Assembly: GCF_003337275.1 (NCBI RefSeq)
Contig: NZ_QPJQ01000030.1
Coordinates: forward strand, 1 to 58,925
Direction of reading: 5' to 3'
Source of the DNA: Marinomonas foliarum
Lineage (GTDB): Bacteria; Pseudomonadota; Gammaproteobacteria; Pseudomonadales; Marinomonadaceae
DNA length: 58,925 bases
Positions within the stretch are counted from its first letter, which is position 1, and every line of letters begins with the position of its first letter. The notes below the pieces were generated by a model, which did no database searches, had not been told where the DNA came from, and saw only the letters and a list, made by a program, of their open reading frames with translations. Positions 45,633 to 53,808 of the stretch are shown in pieces. Both the position numbers and the translations under genes were made by a program.

Positions 45633-46394
45633 ATGGGCATTGTTCTTTTTTACCTCAAGAAAATCATAGGCATGATGCTCATGCCAATTCCTCTAACTTT
45701 AGTGGCTATGTGTCTCGCATTTTTACTGATGAAGAAATGGCCTAAAGTCGCTAAATTTTTCCTCTTTTGCGGCATATTAATGTTGGGATTAACCAGCTGG
45801 AACCCAGTTGCCAATACACTGATTGCAACGGTAGAACACGACTATCCTGTGTTTGATATTCAGCAACCGGTAGACGCAGTGATCGTTCTTGGCAGTGGAC
45901 ACAAAGATTTAAGCAATACACCGACAATCATGGCTCTAGGCAACAGCGCACTGTTCAGACTTGAGGAAGGTTTGCGCATTTTAAAGGCCAACCCAAACGC
46001 GCAATTATTTGTGTCTGGCTATTCGGATGAAATGACCGAACCGCACGCAGAAGTCATGCGCCGAGCCGCCATAGAATTAGGCGTACAACCCAACCGAATT
46101 AAAGCCTTCCCTCTTGCAAAAGACACAGAAGAGGAAGCCAACACGATGAAACCGTATTTAGAAGGAAAACGAGCCGCGCTAGTCACCGAAGCGTCACATC
46201 TAAAACGTGCGTCTATCTTCTTCGAAAAAGCAGGAATCAACATTATTCCCGCACCGGCTCTGTATTTAGGATCTGAAAAAAGCGACTGGCAAATCGACGC
46301 CACCGGAGCCTACAAAAGCCAACGCGCCTTTTACGAATGGCTTGGGCGTGGCTGGCAGTGGATTAAAAATCAAAAAAACAGCACCCATTTCTGA
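45633..46394 (+). CDS. elyC: DUF218 envelope protein, ElyC-like
   Basis: 253 aa. Two N-terminal membrane helices (about 8-30 and 38-60) place the DUF218 domain (about 80-240) in the periplasm. VDAVIVLGSGHKD, RLEEGLRILKANPNAQLFVSGY and KDTEEEANTMKPYL are its motifs, and LVTEASHLKRASIFFEKAGI matches ElyC/SanA-type proteins. In E. coli ElyC supports peptidoglycan and common-antigen carrier metabolism. Convergent with trpG. Confidence 0.88.
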   Translation: MGIVLFYLKKIIGMMLMPIPLTLVAMCLAFLLMKKWPKVAKFFLFCGILMLGLTSWNPVANTLIATVEHDYPVFDIQQPVDAVIVLGSGHKDLSNTPTIMALGNSALFRLEEGLRILKANPNAQLFVSGYSDEMTEPHAEVMRRAAIELGVQPNRIKAFPLAKDTEEEANTMKPYLEGKRAALVTEASHLKRASIFFEKAGINIIPAPALYLGSEKSDWQIDATGAYKSQRAFYEWLGRGWQWIKNQKNSTHF

Positions 46395-46438
46395 GCACTG
46401 CTTTTCTATTACTTCAAAGGTACTAAATTTTTAACTCA

Positions 46439-47101
46439 TCAAGCCTGAAACAAGAAGTTTCTGATTAGGTCTTTTCCGCCTTCGGTTGCGAAGGACTCTG
46501 GATGAAACTGAATGCCTTGGATCGGGTATTCTTTATGACGAACGCCCATCAGTTCAAATTTGCCGCCTTGGTGAATCGTAGCAATGTCGTTGAAGTCGGC
46601 TTCTTTTAAATCACCTACCGAGGCGGTGACTTCCAATACGTCAGGGAAGCTTTCTGCTTCGGCGATGAGCGAGTGATAACGCATGACTTCTAATTGATCT
46701 GGAATGTCATGGAAAATACCTTCGCCGTTGTGCGTAATCGGGCTGGTTTTACCATGCATTGGCAATGGCGCTTTCACTACTTTGCCGCCAAATACATGAC
46801 AAATTCCCTGCATTCCCAAGCACACGCCCATTAGTGGAATGGTTTTACCGAACTCTAGAATGACGTCGGCACACACACCGAAATACGCCTTGTCGTCTGG
46901 AGAGCCTGGTCCTGGAGAAATGATGATGCGATCTGGCGCAGCGGCACGAATGTCATCCAACGTGACTTCATCGTTACGTTTGACAATCACCTCAAAAGTG
47001 TCAATCTCGCCACGGCTTTTTTCGGTTTCTAACACTTCACCAATAAACTGATACAGGTTGTAAGTGAAGGAATCGTAGTTGTCGATAATATAAACTTTCA
47101 T
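46439..47101 (-). CDS. trpG: Anthranilate synthase glutamine amidotransferase subunit
   Basis: 220-aa class I amidotransferase that feeds ammonia to TrpE. Catalytic Cys in MGVCLGMQGICHVFGG (near 80), His-Glu in IQFHPESFATEGG, and the KVYIIDNYDSFTYNLYQ start and IISPGPGSPDD motif of the TrpG/PabA group. I start at the ATG at 47101 behind AAGGGAAGC; seven bases separate it from trpE. Pairing with trpE and trpR makes an anthranilate role much likelier than a p-aminobenzoate role. Confidence 0.92.
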   Translation of the reverse strand: MKVYIIDNYDSFTYNLYQFIGEVLETEKSRGEIDTFEVIVKRNDEVTLDDIRAAAPDRIIISPGPGSPDDKAYFGVCADVILEFGKTIPLMGVCLGMQGICHVFGGKVVKAPLPMHGKTSPITHNGEGIFHDIPDQLEVMRYHSLIAEAESFPDVLEVTASVGDLKEADFNDIATIHQGGKFELMGVRHKEYPIQGIQFHPESFATEGGKDLIRNFLFQA

Positions 47102-47108
47102 GCTTCCC

Positions 47109-48524
47109 TTACTCCTGATTCGCTTTTGGTGCAAAGCTGTCTAACACGCGTTTAGTGCCAGCAAATTTACGTTGGATTTCTTCGTATTCGTCTTCGGCAT
47201 TGGAGTCATACACATTGCCGCCACAGGTTTGCACATAAGCTTTGTTGCCCTTGGCAAACACAGTACGAATTGGAATCGCAAACATACAGTCGCCATTGAA
47301 AGAGAACTGACCCACCGCACCGCCGTAAGGACCACGACCGTCGTTTTCCAAATCATCGATGATCTTCATGGCTTCGATTTTTGGTGCGCCCGTCAAGGTT
47401 CCTGCGGGGAAGTTACTCGCCAAGGCTGAGAACATATCGTGATCTTCCGCCATAATGCCGACAATCTCACTGGAAATGTGCTGAACGTGACTGAAACGTT
47501 TAATGTCCATCAAGCTACGAACTTTCACTGTACCGAAGCGCGCCACACGGCCAATGTCGTTACGATGCAGATCGACAATCATATTGTGTTCGGCGATTTC
47601 TTTCGGATCATTCAACAAAGCACGCGCAAACGCTGTATCTTCAGCAGCGTCTTTACCACGCTTCGCCGTGCCTGCTAATGGGAAGGTTTCCATTTCGCCT
47701 TGGCGCACACGGAATAACAATTCTGGGCTGGCACCGATAACTTTTTGCTCACCAAACTTGATGTAATACATTTGCGGCGATGGATTCACTTCACGCAATT
47801 GCTCGTACAAATTGATAGTGTCGCCTTCCATATCGAACCATTTTTTGAAGCCCACTTCGCACTGGAAAATCTTACCTTCGATGATGTCTTGCTTCACCTT
47901 AGCAACAGCATCCGCGTGATCGGTTTTGCTCATGGACTCGCCCGCTGGCGTCACCACAAATGGACCGTTTTCTGGCGTTGGTTCCGCCATCATGCTGTTC
48001 ACTAATTCCACACGATTTCCAGTGGAATTATCGTCGTAATAAAAGTAAAAAACCTCGCCTGTCATCTTATCCAGAATCAAGCCATCTTTGTACAAACCAA
48101 AACGAAACGCATCAAACATCTCGCTCGACTGAAGATCCAAGGTTGGCTCAAAGTAATTCATGCTGTCGTAACCGATATAACCCGTTAAACCACCAGCAAA
48201 ACCGCGCGACAAAATGTTCTGCGGCACGATATCGCGCAGTAAGTAATATGGATTATCGGATTCGTAAGATTCCGTGCTGCCGTCACGTTCTTGGATAAAC
48301 AGCTGCTTGCCTTCGGCCCAAATCAATTTTTCAGGATCAAAACCGATAATCGAATGGCGGGAAATGAAGCTCTCTTCACCAAGGGATTCCAACATAAAAC
48401 AGTTATCAAAACGCTTCTCGACCTTCTTGAACAGATCAAAAAAATCGCAGGCAGAACTGATAGTGACGTACTTAGGCTTACGCGGCAGAGTGATACGCTC
48501 CGGCTTTTTATTATATGAACTCAT
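47109..48524 (-). CDS. trpE: Anthranilate synthase component I
   Basis: 471-aa chorismate-utilising enzyme making anthranilate, somewhat shorter than E. coli TrpE (about 520). The feedback site FMLESLGEESFISRHSIIGFDP (LES motif) lies near residue 42, and NPSPQMYYIKFGEQKVIGASPELLFRV, PLAGTAKRG, DPKEIAEHNMIVDLHRNDIGRVA, and PAGTLTGAPKI form the active site. Its ATG overlaps the trpR stop (ATGA), giving a trpR-trpE-trpG operon. Confidence 0.93.
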   Translation of the reverse strand: MSSYNKKPERITLPRKPKYVTISSACDFFDLFKKVEKRFDNCFMLESLGEESFISRHSIIGFDPEKLIWAEGKQLFIQERDGSTESYESDNPYYLLRDIVPQNILSRGFAGGLTGYIGYDSMNYFEPTLDLQSSEMFDAFRFGLYKDGLILDKMTGEVFYFYYDDNSTGNRVELVNSMMAEPTPENGPFVVTPAGESMSKTDHADAVAKVKQDIIEGKIFQCEVGFKKWFDMEGDTINLYEQLREVNPSPQMYYIKFGEQKVIGASPELLFRVRQGEMETFPLAGTAKRGKDAAEDTAFARALLNDPKEIAEHNMIVDLHRNDIGRVARFGTVKVRSLMDIKRFSHVQHISSEIVGIMAEDHDMFSALASNFPAGTLTGAPKIEAMKIIDDLENDGRGPYGGAVGQFSFNGDCMFAIPIRTVFAKGNKAYVQTCGGNVYDSNAEDEYEEIQRKFAGTKRVLDSFAPKANQE

Positions 48525-48751
48525 ATCTCTTTTAATTCCTTCAATGCTCGGGAACCACGGGTCACAGTGGCAATACCCACACCCAATTGTTTCGCAATGT
48601 CTCTCTGCGGCACGCCTTGCTCCAACAGAGATAAAATTTGTAGTCTGTGTTGCATCTCGTTGATTTCTTTTGGTGTTAGCAAGGCTTTTAAGCGCTTTTC
48701 CAACACCACATCATCACCGGCTTCGGTTAAAAACTGGACCAAATCTTTCAT
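48521..48751 (-). CDS. trpR: Trp operon repressor, short form
   Basis: TrpR-family repressor, only 76 aa against about 108 in E. coli: it lacks helix A and the C-terminal tail. Corepressor and DNA contacts are kept: Thr26 in ALLTPKE, Arg36 in MQHRLQIL and Arg65-Gly66-Ser67 in GIATVTRGSRALKE, with the HTH PQRDIAKQLGVGIATVTR. I start at the ATG at 48751 because a longer frame (to 48838) would run through the operator at 48787. It overlaps trpE by four bases and probably represses its own operon. Confidence 0.88.
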   Translation of the reverse strand: MKDLVQFLTEAGDDVVLEKRLKALLTPKEINEMQHRLQILSLLEQGVPQRDIAKQLGVGIATVTRGSRALKELKEI

Positions 48752-48786
48752 AGGCACTTCTATTTGATAAACAGTTATGTATTCGC

Positions 48787-48796
48787 GTACTAGTAC
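48787..48796. promoter_or_regulatory. TrpR operator overlapping the trpR promoter
   Basis: GTACTAGTAC, a palindrome holding the ACTAGT core of TrpR operators. On the leftward strand it directly follows TATACT, a good -10 element, with TTGCTT upstream as a candidate -35. It is 35 bases before the trpR ATG. Confidence 0.7.
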
Positions 48797-48833
48797 AGTA
48801 TAAGTTATGAAGGAGAGAAGCAAGAGGAACAGA

Positions 48834-48869
48834 CACAAAAAAGCACCAACTGGTGGTGCTATTTTTGTG
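48834..48869 (-). terminator. Hairpin terminator after the RES-HTH gene
   Basis: CACAAAAA and AGCACCA pair with TGGTGCT and TTTTTGTG; T-runs on both strands. It lies 10 bases past the RES gene stop. A near copy with a compensatory stem change lies at 50749-50783, so the toxin-antitoxin genes sit between the two. Confidence 0.85.
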
Positions 48870-48878
48870 AATTATTAT

Positions 48879-49946
48879 CTATTCTTTAAGAATTGGCATT
48901 ATTAACTCGGGATGCGCAGAAAGCATTTTTAAAATTTGAAAATGAGCTCCCCTTGGTTGGCTTGCACCTTTTTCCCAATCTTTCAGTTCACCAAGATCTA
49001 CTCCGAGATAGTGAGCAAAAATATCCTCAGCCATTCCAAACTGTTGCCGTATGGCCACTACATCAACAGAGCTTCTAACACTCAAATTTATTCGGGACTC
49101 AGGAGAACGTTCTATAAAGTTTACTTTTTTCTTAATTGTATAAATCTCAGAACTTTTGGCTGAAAACTTATTTTTATCAAAAAATACTATGTTATAACCA
49201 CCTGTTCGCGAGGCGGTAAACTCGCTATTTCCTTCATCACGTTCCTTTTCATATACGATTGATTCAAATTGAGAGCGATAACCAATTCCATCAAAGCCTT
49301 TGGAATGGAGGAACTCAGCAATAATTTGTGTCGCAAGATAATCCAGAGTCTTTCTATTTTCAGGAATGGGTCTAGAAAATGCGTCACTTACATCCCCAAA
49401 AACAGATTGAGCGACTTCTTCATCAGACATCGCATCCGCACTTTCTTTCCAGTATCGACCAAAGGTGAACCTCTTTAAATCTGACAAATCAACTATTCTA
49501 AGCTTCTCGGCTGAATGCAATTGTGCTACTGACACATTCTCATCTAAAAATGCACGAACTTCAGAAACAGCAACATAAGGTGTCGTAGCAACATACAAGA
49601 ATGGGACTCCTTCTGGATTAGCTCTCCCTCCTGAGCCAATCATCCCAGATTTAGGGAAGTAGTCTTTTGCCATCCCCCTAGGATAAATTCCCCCAATATT
49701 TACATACTTAATAAGATTTCCATCCTCTTCCTCATACTCAGCAATATAGCAGGATTCTTCACTACCTTTCCTTGCCCTATAGAATGGATCATTTGGCAGT
49801 ACAACCGAAACTTTATCATAAAAATCAATGGCATTATGAAGCCACTCTAAGAAAGCAATCGTTTTCTCTGAACGGAAAAACCTATTCTCAGATTTAACTT
49901 CTTTTACAAAATCATCCAATGATTTTGTGCGACTCAAATTATCCAT
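48879..49946 (-). CDS. RES-domain protein fused to a C-terminal antitoxin-like HTH
   Basis: 355 aa. The RES domain (about 50-285) shows FYRAR near 57, SGGRANPEGVPFLYVATTPYVAVSEVRAF (Arg108, Asn110, Tyr118, Glu129), then DYLATQIIAEFLHSKGFDGIGYRS and GYNIVFFD. RES toxins are known to break down NAD+. Residues about 295-350 form an HTH (VDVVAIRQQFGMAEDIFAHYLGVDLGELKDWEKGASQPRG) that aligns with the antitoxin encoded at 50446 (I-R, F-A, L-G, W-E, P-x-G and a following Leu match). Typical RES toxins come as a separate Xre-RES pair, so this fused layout is unusual. The ATG at 49946 follows AGGG. The region looks more AT-rich than its neighbours. Toxicity is inferred. Confidence 0.85.
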   Translation of the reverse strand: MDNLSRTKSLDDFVKEVKSENRFFRSEKTIAFLEWLHNAIDFYDKVSVVLPNDPFYRARKGSEESCYIAEYEEEDGNLIKYVNIGGIYPRGMAKDYFPKSGMIGSGGRANPEGVPFLYVATTPYVAVSEVRAFLDENVSVAQLHSAEKLRIVDLSDLKRFTFGRYWKESADAMSDEEVAQSVFGDVSDAFSRPIPENRKTLDYLATQIIAEFLHSKGFDGIGYRSQFESIVYEKERDEGNSEFTASRTGGYNIVFFDKNKFSAKSSEIYTIKKKVNFIERSPESRINLSVRSSVDVVAIRQQFGMAEDIFAHYLGVDLGELKDWEKGASQPRGAHFQILKMLSAHPELIMPILKE

Positions 49947-50049
49947 AAATAAGTAACCCTTCCAAAAATTTATAATCAGCATCTGAATTTCAATTATGTA
50001 ACATTCTGACTACCTTAATCTCAAGTTTATCCTATCTTAAATTTCGTAC

Positions 50050-50081
50050 TTGATGGACAAACAAAAAAGAGTACAATGTAC
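50050..50081 (+). promoter_or_regulatory. higBA promoter with overlapping operator
   Basis: TTGATG and TACAAT are spaced 16 bases apart, and GTACAATGTAC (inverted GTAC half-sites) covers the -10 element. This is the expected layout for autorepression by the HTH antitoxin. Confidence 0.65.
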
Positions 50082-50111
50082 ACCAAACAATAACAAAAGG
50101 ATTTGTTGTCT

Positions 50112-50444
50112 ATGGATCATGCGATTGAGTTTATCGAAACTCATTTATTCACTAAGCAAATAAAAGCCATCGCTACTGACGATGAATTAAGACAGCTACA
50201 ATATGAGTTAATCGCGCAGCCTAAAAAAGGCGATTTGATTCAAGACACAGGCGGTCTCCGCAAAGCCAGAATGGCCATAGGAAATCAAGGCAAAAGCAGT
50301 AGCGCAAGAGTTATATATTTCTTGGCAACGAAAGAAATTATCTACTTAATCATGGCTTATCCTAAAAGTACGAAAGATAGGCTTACCAATGCAGAAAAAG
50401 CTGAATTGAAAAAACTAACAAAACTGTTGAAGAGCGAGGTTTAA
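50112..50444 (+). CDS. higB: RelE/HigB-type toxin
   Basis: 110-aa toxin of the RelE superfamily (DUF1044/HigB2 group), expected to cut mRNA on the ribosome. MDHAIEFIETHLFTKQIKAIATDDELRQLQYELI, DLIQDTGGLRKARMAIGNQGKSSSARVIYFL and IIYLIMAYPKSTKDRLTNAEKAELKKL follow the family throughout. I chose the ATG at 50112, 11 bases after AAAGG, over two upstream TTG codons. Toxin-first order and one base to the antitoxin ATG are typical of higBA. Confidence 0.92.
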   Translation: MDHAIEFIETHLFTKQIKAIATDDELRQLQYELIAQPKKGDLIQDTGGLRKARMAIGNQGKSSSARVIYFLATKEIIYLIMAYPKSTKDRLTNAEKAELKKLTKLLKSEV

Positions 50445-50445
50445 C

Positions 50446-50730
50446 ATGAGTATTTTTGATGAATTAAAATCTTCTCTAGAAGAAGCGGTAGAAATCCACC
50501 AAGGCCGTAAAACAGCCTCTCGTATTACTCGCTTTGAGATCGCTGATGTCAAGTCTATTCGCGATAGCCTTCAAGTCTCTCAGGCGGAATTTGCCAAAGC
50601 CCTTGGCACCAGCATAGATACGATTAAAAGCTGGGAAAGCCGACGCCGTAACCCAACAGGTTTGGCGGCCAAAGTGCTGGCAACCATTCAAGACAATCCA
50701 AATTTTTATCAAGAGCTGTCAGTCCATTAA
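50446..50730 (+). CDS. higA: HigA/NadS-type HTH antitoxin
   Basis: 94-aa Xre-type repressor/antitoxin. The HTH is residues about 35-80 (VKSIRDSLQVSQAEFAKALGTSIDTIKSWESRRRNPTG), preceded by an alpha-helical start (MSIFDELKSSLEEAVEIHQGRK) characteristic of NadS proteins. It should bind HigB and the operator over the promoter at 50072. Its HTH resembles the C-terminal domain of the RES fusion on the other side of the shared promoter gap. Confidence 0.92.
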   Translation: MSIFDELKSSLEEAVEIHQGRKTASRITRFEIADVKSIRDSLQVSQAEFAKALGTSIDTIKSWESRRRNPTGLAAKVLATIQDNPNFYQELSVH

Positions 50731-50748
50731 AGTTGCTCTCGCGTTTTT

Positions 50749-50783
50749 CACAAAAAAACACCGTCTGGCGGTGCTATTTTGTA
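50749..50783. terminator. Bidirectional hairpin terminator (higA / chemoreceptor)
   Basis: CACCG pairs with CGGTG between an A-run and TATTTTGT; usable by higA rightward and by the chemoreceptor gene leftward. Near copy of 48834-48869 in the same orientation: CACCA/TGGTG there, CACCG/CGGTG here. Confidence 0.85.
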
Positions 50784-50810
50784 TTTATGACACTTACAAC
50801 TATTCTGGCA

Positions 50811-52310
50811 TTACTGGGTTTTAAACAAATAGGCGCTAGCCTCGTAAGTTTTAGAAATAGATGCGATCTCTTCACTGTTCTGCTGAAGGTGAGCCATTAA
50901 ATTCGACAGCATTTTAATGGATTGTTCATTTTCATTGATTTTGCTGTTGATCAAGGTGATCACTTTTTCTTGCTCTATGGATTCTGCCGCAATAGTTTTA
51001 CTGGCTATTGCGACATTACCTACGGCTTTTGATCTTTCGACAAGGGCGTTCGAGATAGACTGTGCGTGTTCTACGCTGATCGATGTTCTCTGTTTGCTCG
51101 ATTCCATTGAGCTGACAGTCAGTTTCACACTGGTATTCAAGTTAGCGAGCACTTTTTCGATTTCATCGGTAGATTCACTGGATCTTTGTGCCAATGTTCT
51201 GACTTCGTCAGCAACGACGGCAAAACCGCGCCCCGTTTCGCCAGCTCGAGCCGCTTCGATAGCGGCGTTTAGCGCCAGTAAGTTGGTCTGTTCAGAAATG
51301 CTTCTGATTGAACTGAGCAACTTCGTTATCGACTCCACGTCAGCAGTAAGGGAGTTAAGAGATTCCGATGCCGTTAATGTATTTTTAGACAAGAGTTGCA
51401 TGTCTTCCATCACTTCCAATGTTTGATGGCTGTCACTCAAAATCCCCTTTTCCAAATCCGTTACTAAGTTTGCCGATTCGCCGCTGCGCTGAGTAATAGA
51501 TTGCATAGATTGAGAAACATCAAAGGTCAATTCAGACGCACTTTTAGCCAACGTATTGCCATGCACTACACGACCAGTCACTTCTTCGCTAATGGTGTGA
51601 ATTTGCTGACTGCTGGAAACCAGTTTGTTAGCAATATTTTGATAATCGGTGAAGATGCTCGCCAATTTATCCAATAACAGATTAAAAGACTGTTCTGCAT
51701 TCGACTTAGGATTGGCAAGTCGTATGGATAGATCGTTGTCTTTTGAGACTTTTTCAATCGCATTGGCGATGTTTAGGTTTGAGCTGGATTCACCCTTCAT
51801 CAACGACGCCATGTAGATCAACAGACCGGACTGACAGATCGCAAAAATACAATGCACGATCATTATCCACATTGTATGGTGCCCCTCAAACGCCATGATG
51901 GGCATATCGCCAATCTGTGCGCCTTGCATTTGAAGATACATAAAACCAACGTGATATACCGCGGTAGTTAATAAGGCGGCAATGATGGGTTTCCAATCCT
52001 GATAGATTAGAAATACAACGATGGACGCGAAAATATGAAAGTGCATTTCAATCATGCCCAGCTGACTCTGGATGAGCGCCGATGAGAACAGCATCATCAA
52101 AATACCAGCAAGCACAGAAAATACAGTGCTGCCTTTGAACAGGCTGTAAGACGCCTGTATCGCAATAAATAACACACCCGCACTGATTAAGGTAAACGAG
52201 AGCAACTCTTCTCCCACCATACCGCTCACTAGCAAGATTAAGATCTGCAGTAATAAAAACCGGTAAATAAATACATCATTTTTAAACGCTTTTTCTGGGG
52301 AGGTTGACAT
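50811..52310 (-). CDS. Methyl-accepting chemotaxis protein with six-TM sensor
   Basis: 499 aa. Six hydrophobic spans fill residues about 17-170 instead of the usual two with a periplasmic domain. [22 protein letters not shown] and [11 protein letters not shown] carry His pairs seen in related 6-TM receptors, which suggests metal or haem binding. A HAMP-like stretch (about 178-235) leads to the signalling hairpin with [33 protein letters not shown]. The C-terminus has no CheR-binding pentapeptide. The 282-base gap upstream (52311-52592) is AT-rich with no operon partner. Ligand unknown. Confidence 0.9.
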   Translation of the reverse strand: MSTSPEKAFKNDVFIYRFLLLQILILLVSGMVGEELLSFTLISAGVLFIAIQASYSLFKGSTVFSVLAGILMMLFSSALIQSQLGMIEMHFHIFASIVVFLIYQDWKPIIAALLTTAVYHVGFMYLQMQGAQIGDMPIMAFEGHHTMWIMIVHCIFAICQSGLLIYMASLMKGESSSNLNIANAIEKVSKDNDLSIRLANPKSNAEQSFNLLLDKLASIFTDYQNIANKLVSSSQQIHTISEEVTGRVVHGNTLAKSASELTFDVSQSMQSITQRSGESANLVTDLEKGILSDSHQTLEVMEDMQLLSKNTLTASESLNSLTADVESITKLLSSIRSISEQTNLLALNAAIEAARAGETGRGFAVVADEVRTLAQRSSESTDEIEKVLANLNTSVKLTVSSMESSKQRTSISVEHAQSISNALVERSKAVGNVAIASKTIAAESIEQEKVITLINSKINENEQSIKMLSNLMAHLQQNSEEIASISKTYEASAYLFKTQ

Positions 52311-52592
52311 TATTAGCCTTTCTATTGGTGTTCGATTGAACGAAACGGAAGTGATTGAGTGATAAAAATCATCAGCATTTTTTTACAAAATACTTTATTT
52401 AATTTTACGTATTAAGTGGCAATTTGGATCAAAAAAATCGTAAATTGATGTAGTCCATAGGCTTATCATTATACGATCAAAACACCTGTATTACCGTCAA
52501 AATGACGTTTTATTTCTTTCTCACTTGGCGAGCAATCTAGTCAATTGTACCTTGGCACCTTCATCATTTTATTTTTTTACAGAGGTCTGTTC

Positions 52593-52904
52593 ATGACATT
52601 TATCAAAGCCAAAGATTTCACTGCGGATCATGCTTGGAGCGCGTTGGACATTGCCAATATGAATGGCGTGACGACGCGTTTACATTGGACGGATCAACCT
52701 TATAAATGGCACATCAATGATGGTGAAGAAGTGTTTGTGGTGTTAGACGGCGAGGTGAATATGCACTATCGAGTCGATGGAAAAGAGCTTGTTCAATTGA
52801 TGTCTGTCGGCGATATTTTCTACGCGGCGATTGGCACGGAACATGTTGCGCACCCCGTTGGTGAGGCGCGCATTTTAGTGATTGAAAAAGAAGGCAGTGT
52901 GTAG
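52593..52904 (+). CDS. Cupin-domain protein
   Basis: 103-aa single-domain beta barrel. W-H-I-N-D-G-E-E-V-F-V-V-L-D-G-E-V (motif 1) and GDIFYAAIGTEHVAHP (motif 2) give possible metal ligands His/Glu/His. The ATG at 52593 follows AGAGG; an upstream frame is not coding-like. Catalytic or ligand-binding role unknown. It abuts the convergent SDR gene with no gap. Confidence 0.85.
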   Translation: MTFIKAKDFTADHAWSALDIANMNGVTTRLHWTDQPYKWHINDGEEVFVVLDGEVNMHYRVDGKELVQLMSVGDIFYAAIGTEHVAHPVGEARILVIEKEGSV

Positions 52905-53663
52905 TTATAGAAACATACCGCCAGACGCTTCAATACGCTGTCCCGTAATCCAGCCGCTGTCTTCACTCAGTAACATGGCAACGGCTTTACCAATATCGTC
53001 CGCCTCTCCAACCCGCCCCAAGGCGGTAACAGATGCCACCATTTTATTCACTTGTTGGTTGTCACGCACATTACCACCGCCAAAGTCTGTAGCGATAGCG
53101 CCTGGTGCCAAGGTATTTACGCGGATTTGTCGGTTTGCGAACTCTTTAGCCATATAACGTGTCATGACTTCTACAGCACCTTTGGCCATCGCGTAGGCAC
53201 TTGAACCTGGCATACTAAACCGTGCCAAACCAGAAGAAATATTGAGAATATGACCGCCGTCTTTAATATGTGGTAATAATGCCTGCGTTAAAAAGAAAGG
53301 CCCCTTTACATGGATCGCCAGCATATTTTCTAGCTCTTCATAAGTGGTTTCTTCAACACTTGCACGCAAACCTGTGCCAGCGTTATTTAACAAATAATCG
53401 AAATCGCTTCGTGCAAACTCATTGATCAATAAATTTTGAAGCTGGTTAACGAACTCAGGAACGGCATCAAAATCGCGTGTATCCAATTGAAGAGCAAAAG
53501 CTTTTTGGCCTTTTTGTTTAATCTCTTCAATCACATCTTGTGCCGCTTGAAGATTATTGTGATAAGTGAAAATAACATCTATGCCTTTGTCAGCTAACGC
53601 TAAAGCACTGTTTTTTCCTAAACCACGGCTAGCACCAGTAATAATTGCTAATTTATTCATCAC
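52905..53663 (-). CDS. Short-chain dehydrogenase/reductase
   Basis: 252-aa classical SDR. Cofactor motif TGASRGLG (residues 10-17), NNAG at LLNNAGTG, catalytic Ser in LNISSGLA and Tyr-Lys in SSAYAMAKGA, ending in SGWITGQRIEASGGM. HNN after the second strand hints at NADP(H). Substrate unknown. Divergent from a LysR gene, its probable regulator, across 145 bases with an operator-like palindrome. Confidence 0.9.
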   Translation of the reverse strand: MMNKLAIITGASRGLGKNSALALADKGIDVIFTYHNNLQAAQDVIEEIKQKGQKAFALQLDTRDFDAVPEFVNQLQNLLINEFARSDFDYLLNNAGTGLRASVEETTYEELENMLAIHVKGPFFLTQALLPHIKDGGHILNISSGLARFSMPGSSAYAMAKGAVEVMTRYMAKEFANRQIRVNTLAPGAIATDFGGGNVRDNQQVNKMVASVTALGRVGEADDIGKAVAMLLSEDSGWITGQRIEASGGMFL

Positions 53664-53776
53664 TTACTCCAATCTATTCTGTAAGAATTTTTAAGCCTTA
53701 AACCATATCGGCTCTGGGCACGTTGAACAGAGTAGATAACTTATTGTGATCGATATACATGATAAAAGTGATAACA

Positions 53777-53797
53777 TTGTTCGTATTAAACGAACAA
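53777..53797. promoter_or_regulatory. LysR-type operator in the SDR / LysR gap
   Basis: Perfect 8-bp inverted repeat TTGTTCGT / ACGAACAA around ATTAA. The inner TTCG...CGAA forms a T-N11-A LysR box. It ends 12 bases before the regulator's ATG, so autorepression is likely. Confidence 0.65.
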
Positions 53798-53808
53798 AGG
53801 TAGAAGAG

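Noticed and set aside
48752..48838. A hydrophobic N-terminal extension of TrpR
   Set aside because: The extension crosses the -10 element and the ACTAGT operator, so it is probably upstream of the transcript start.
48834..50783. Prophage or genomic island with integrase around the toxin-antitoxin genes
   Set aside because: No integrase, phage or tRNA gene nearby; only the duplicated hairpins suggest insertion.
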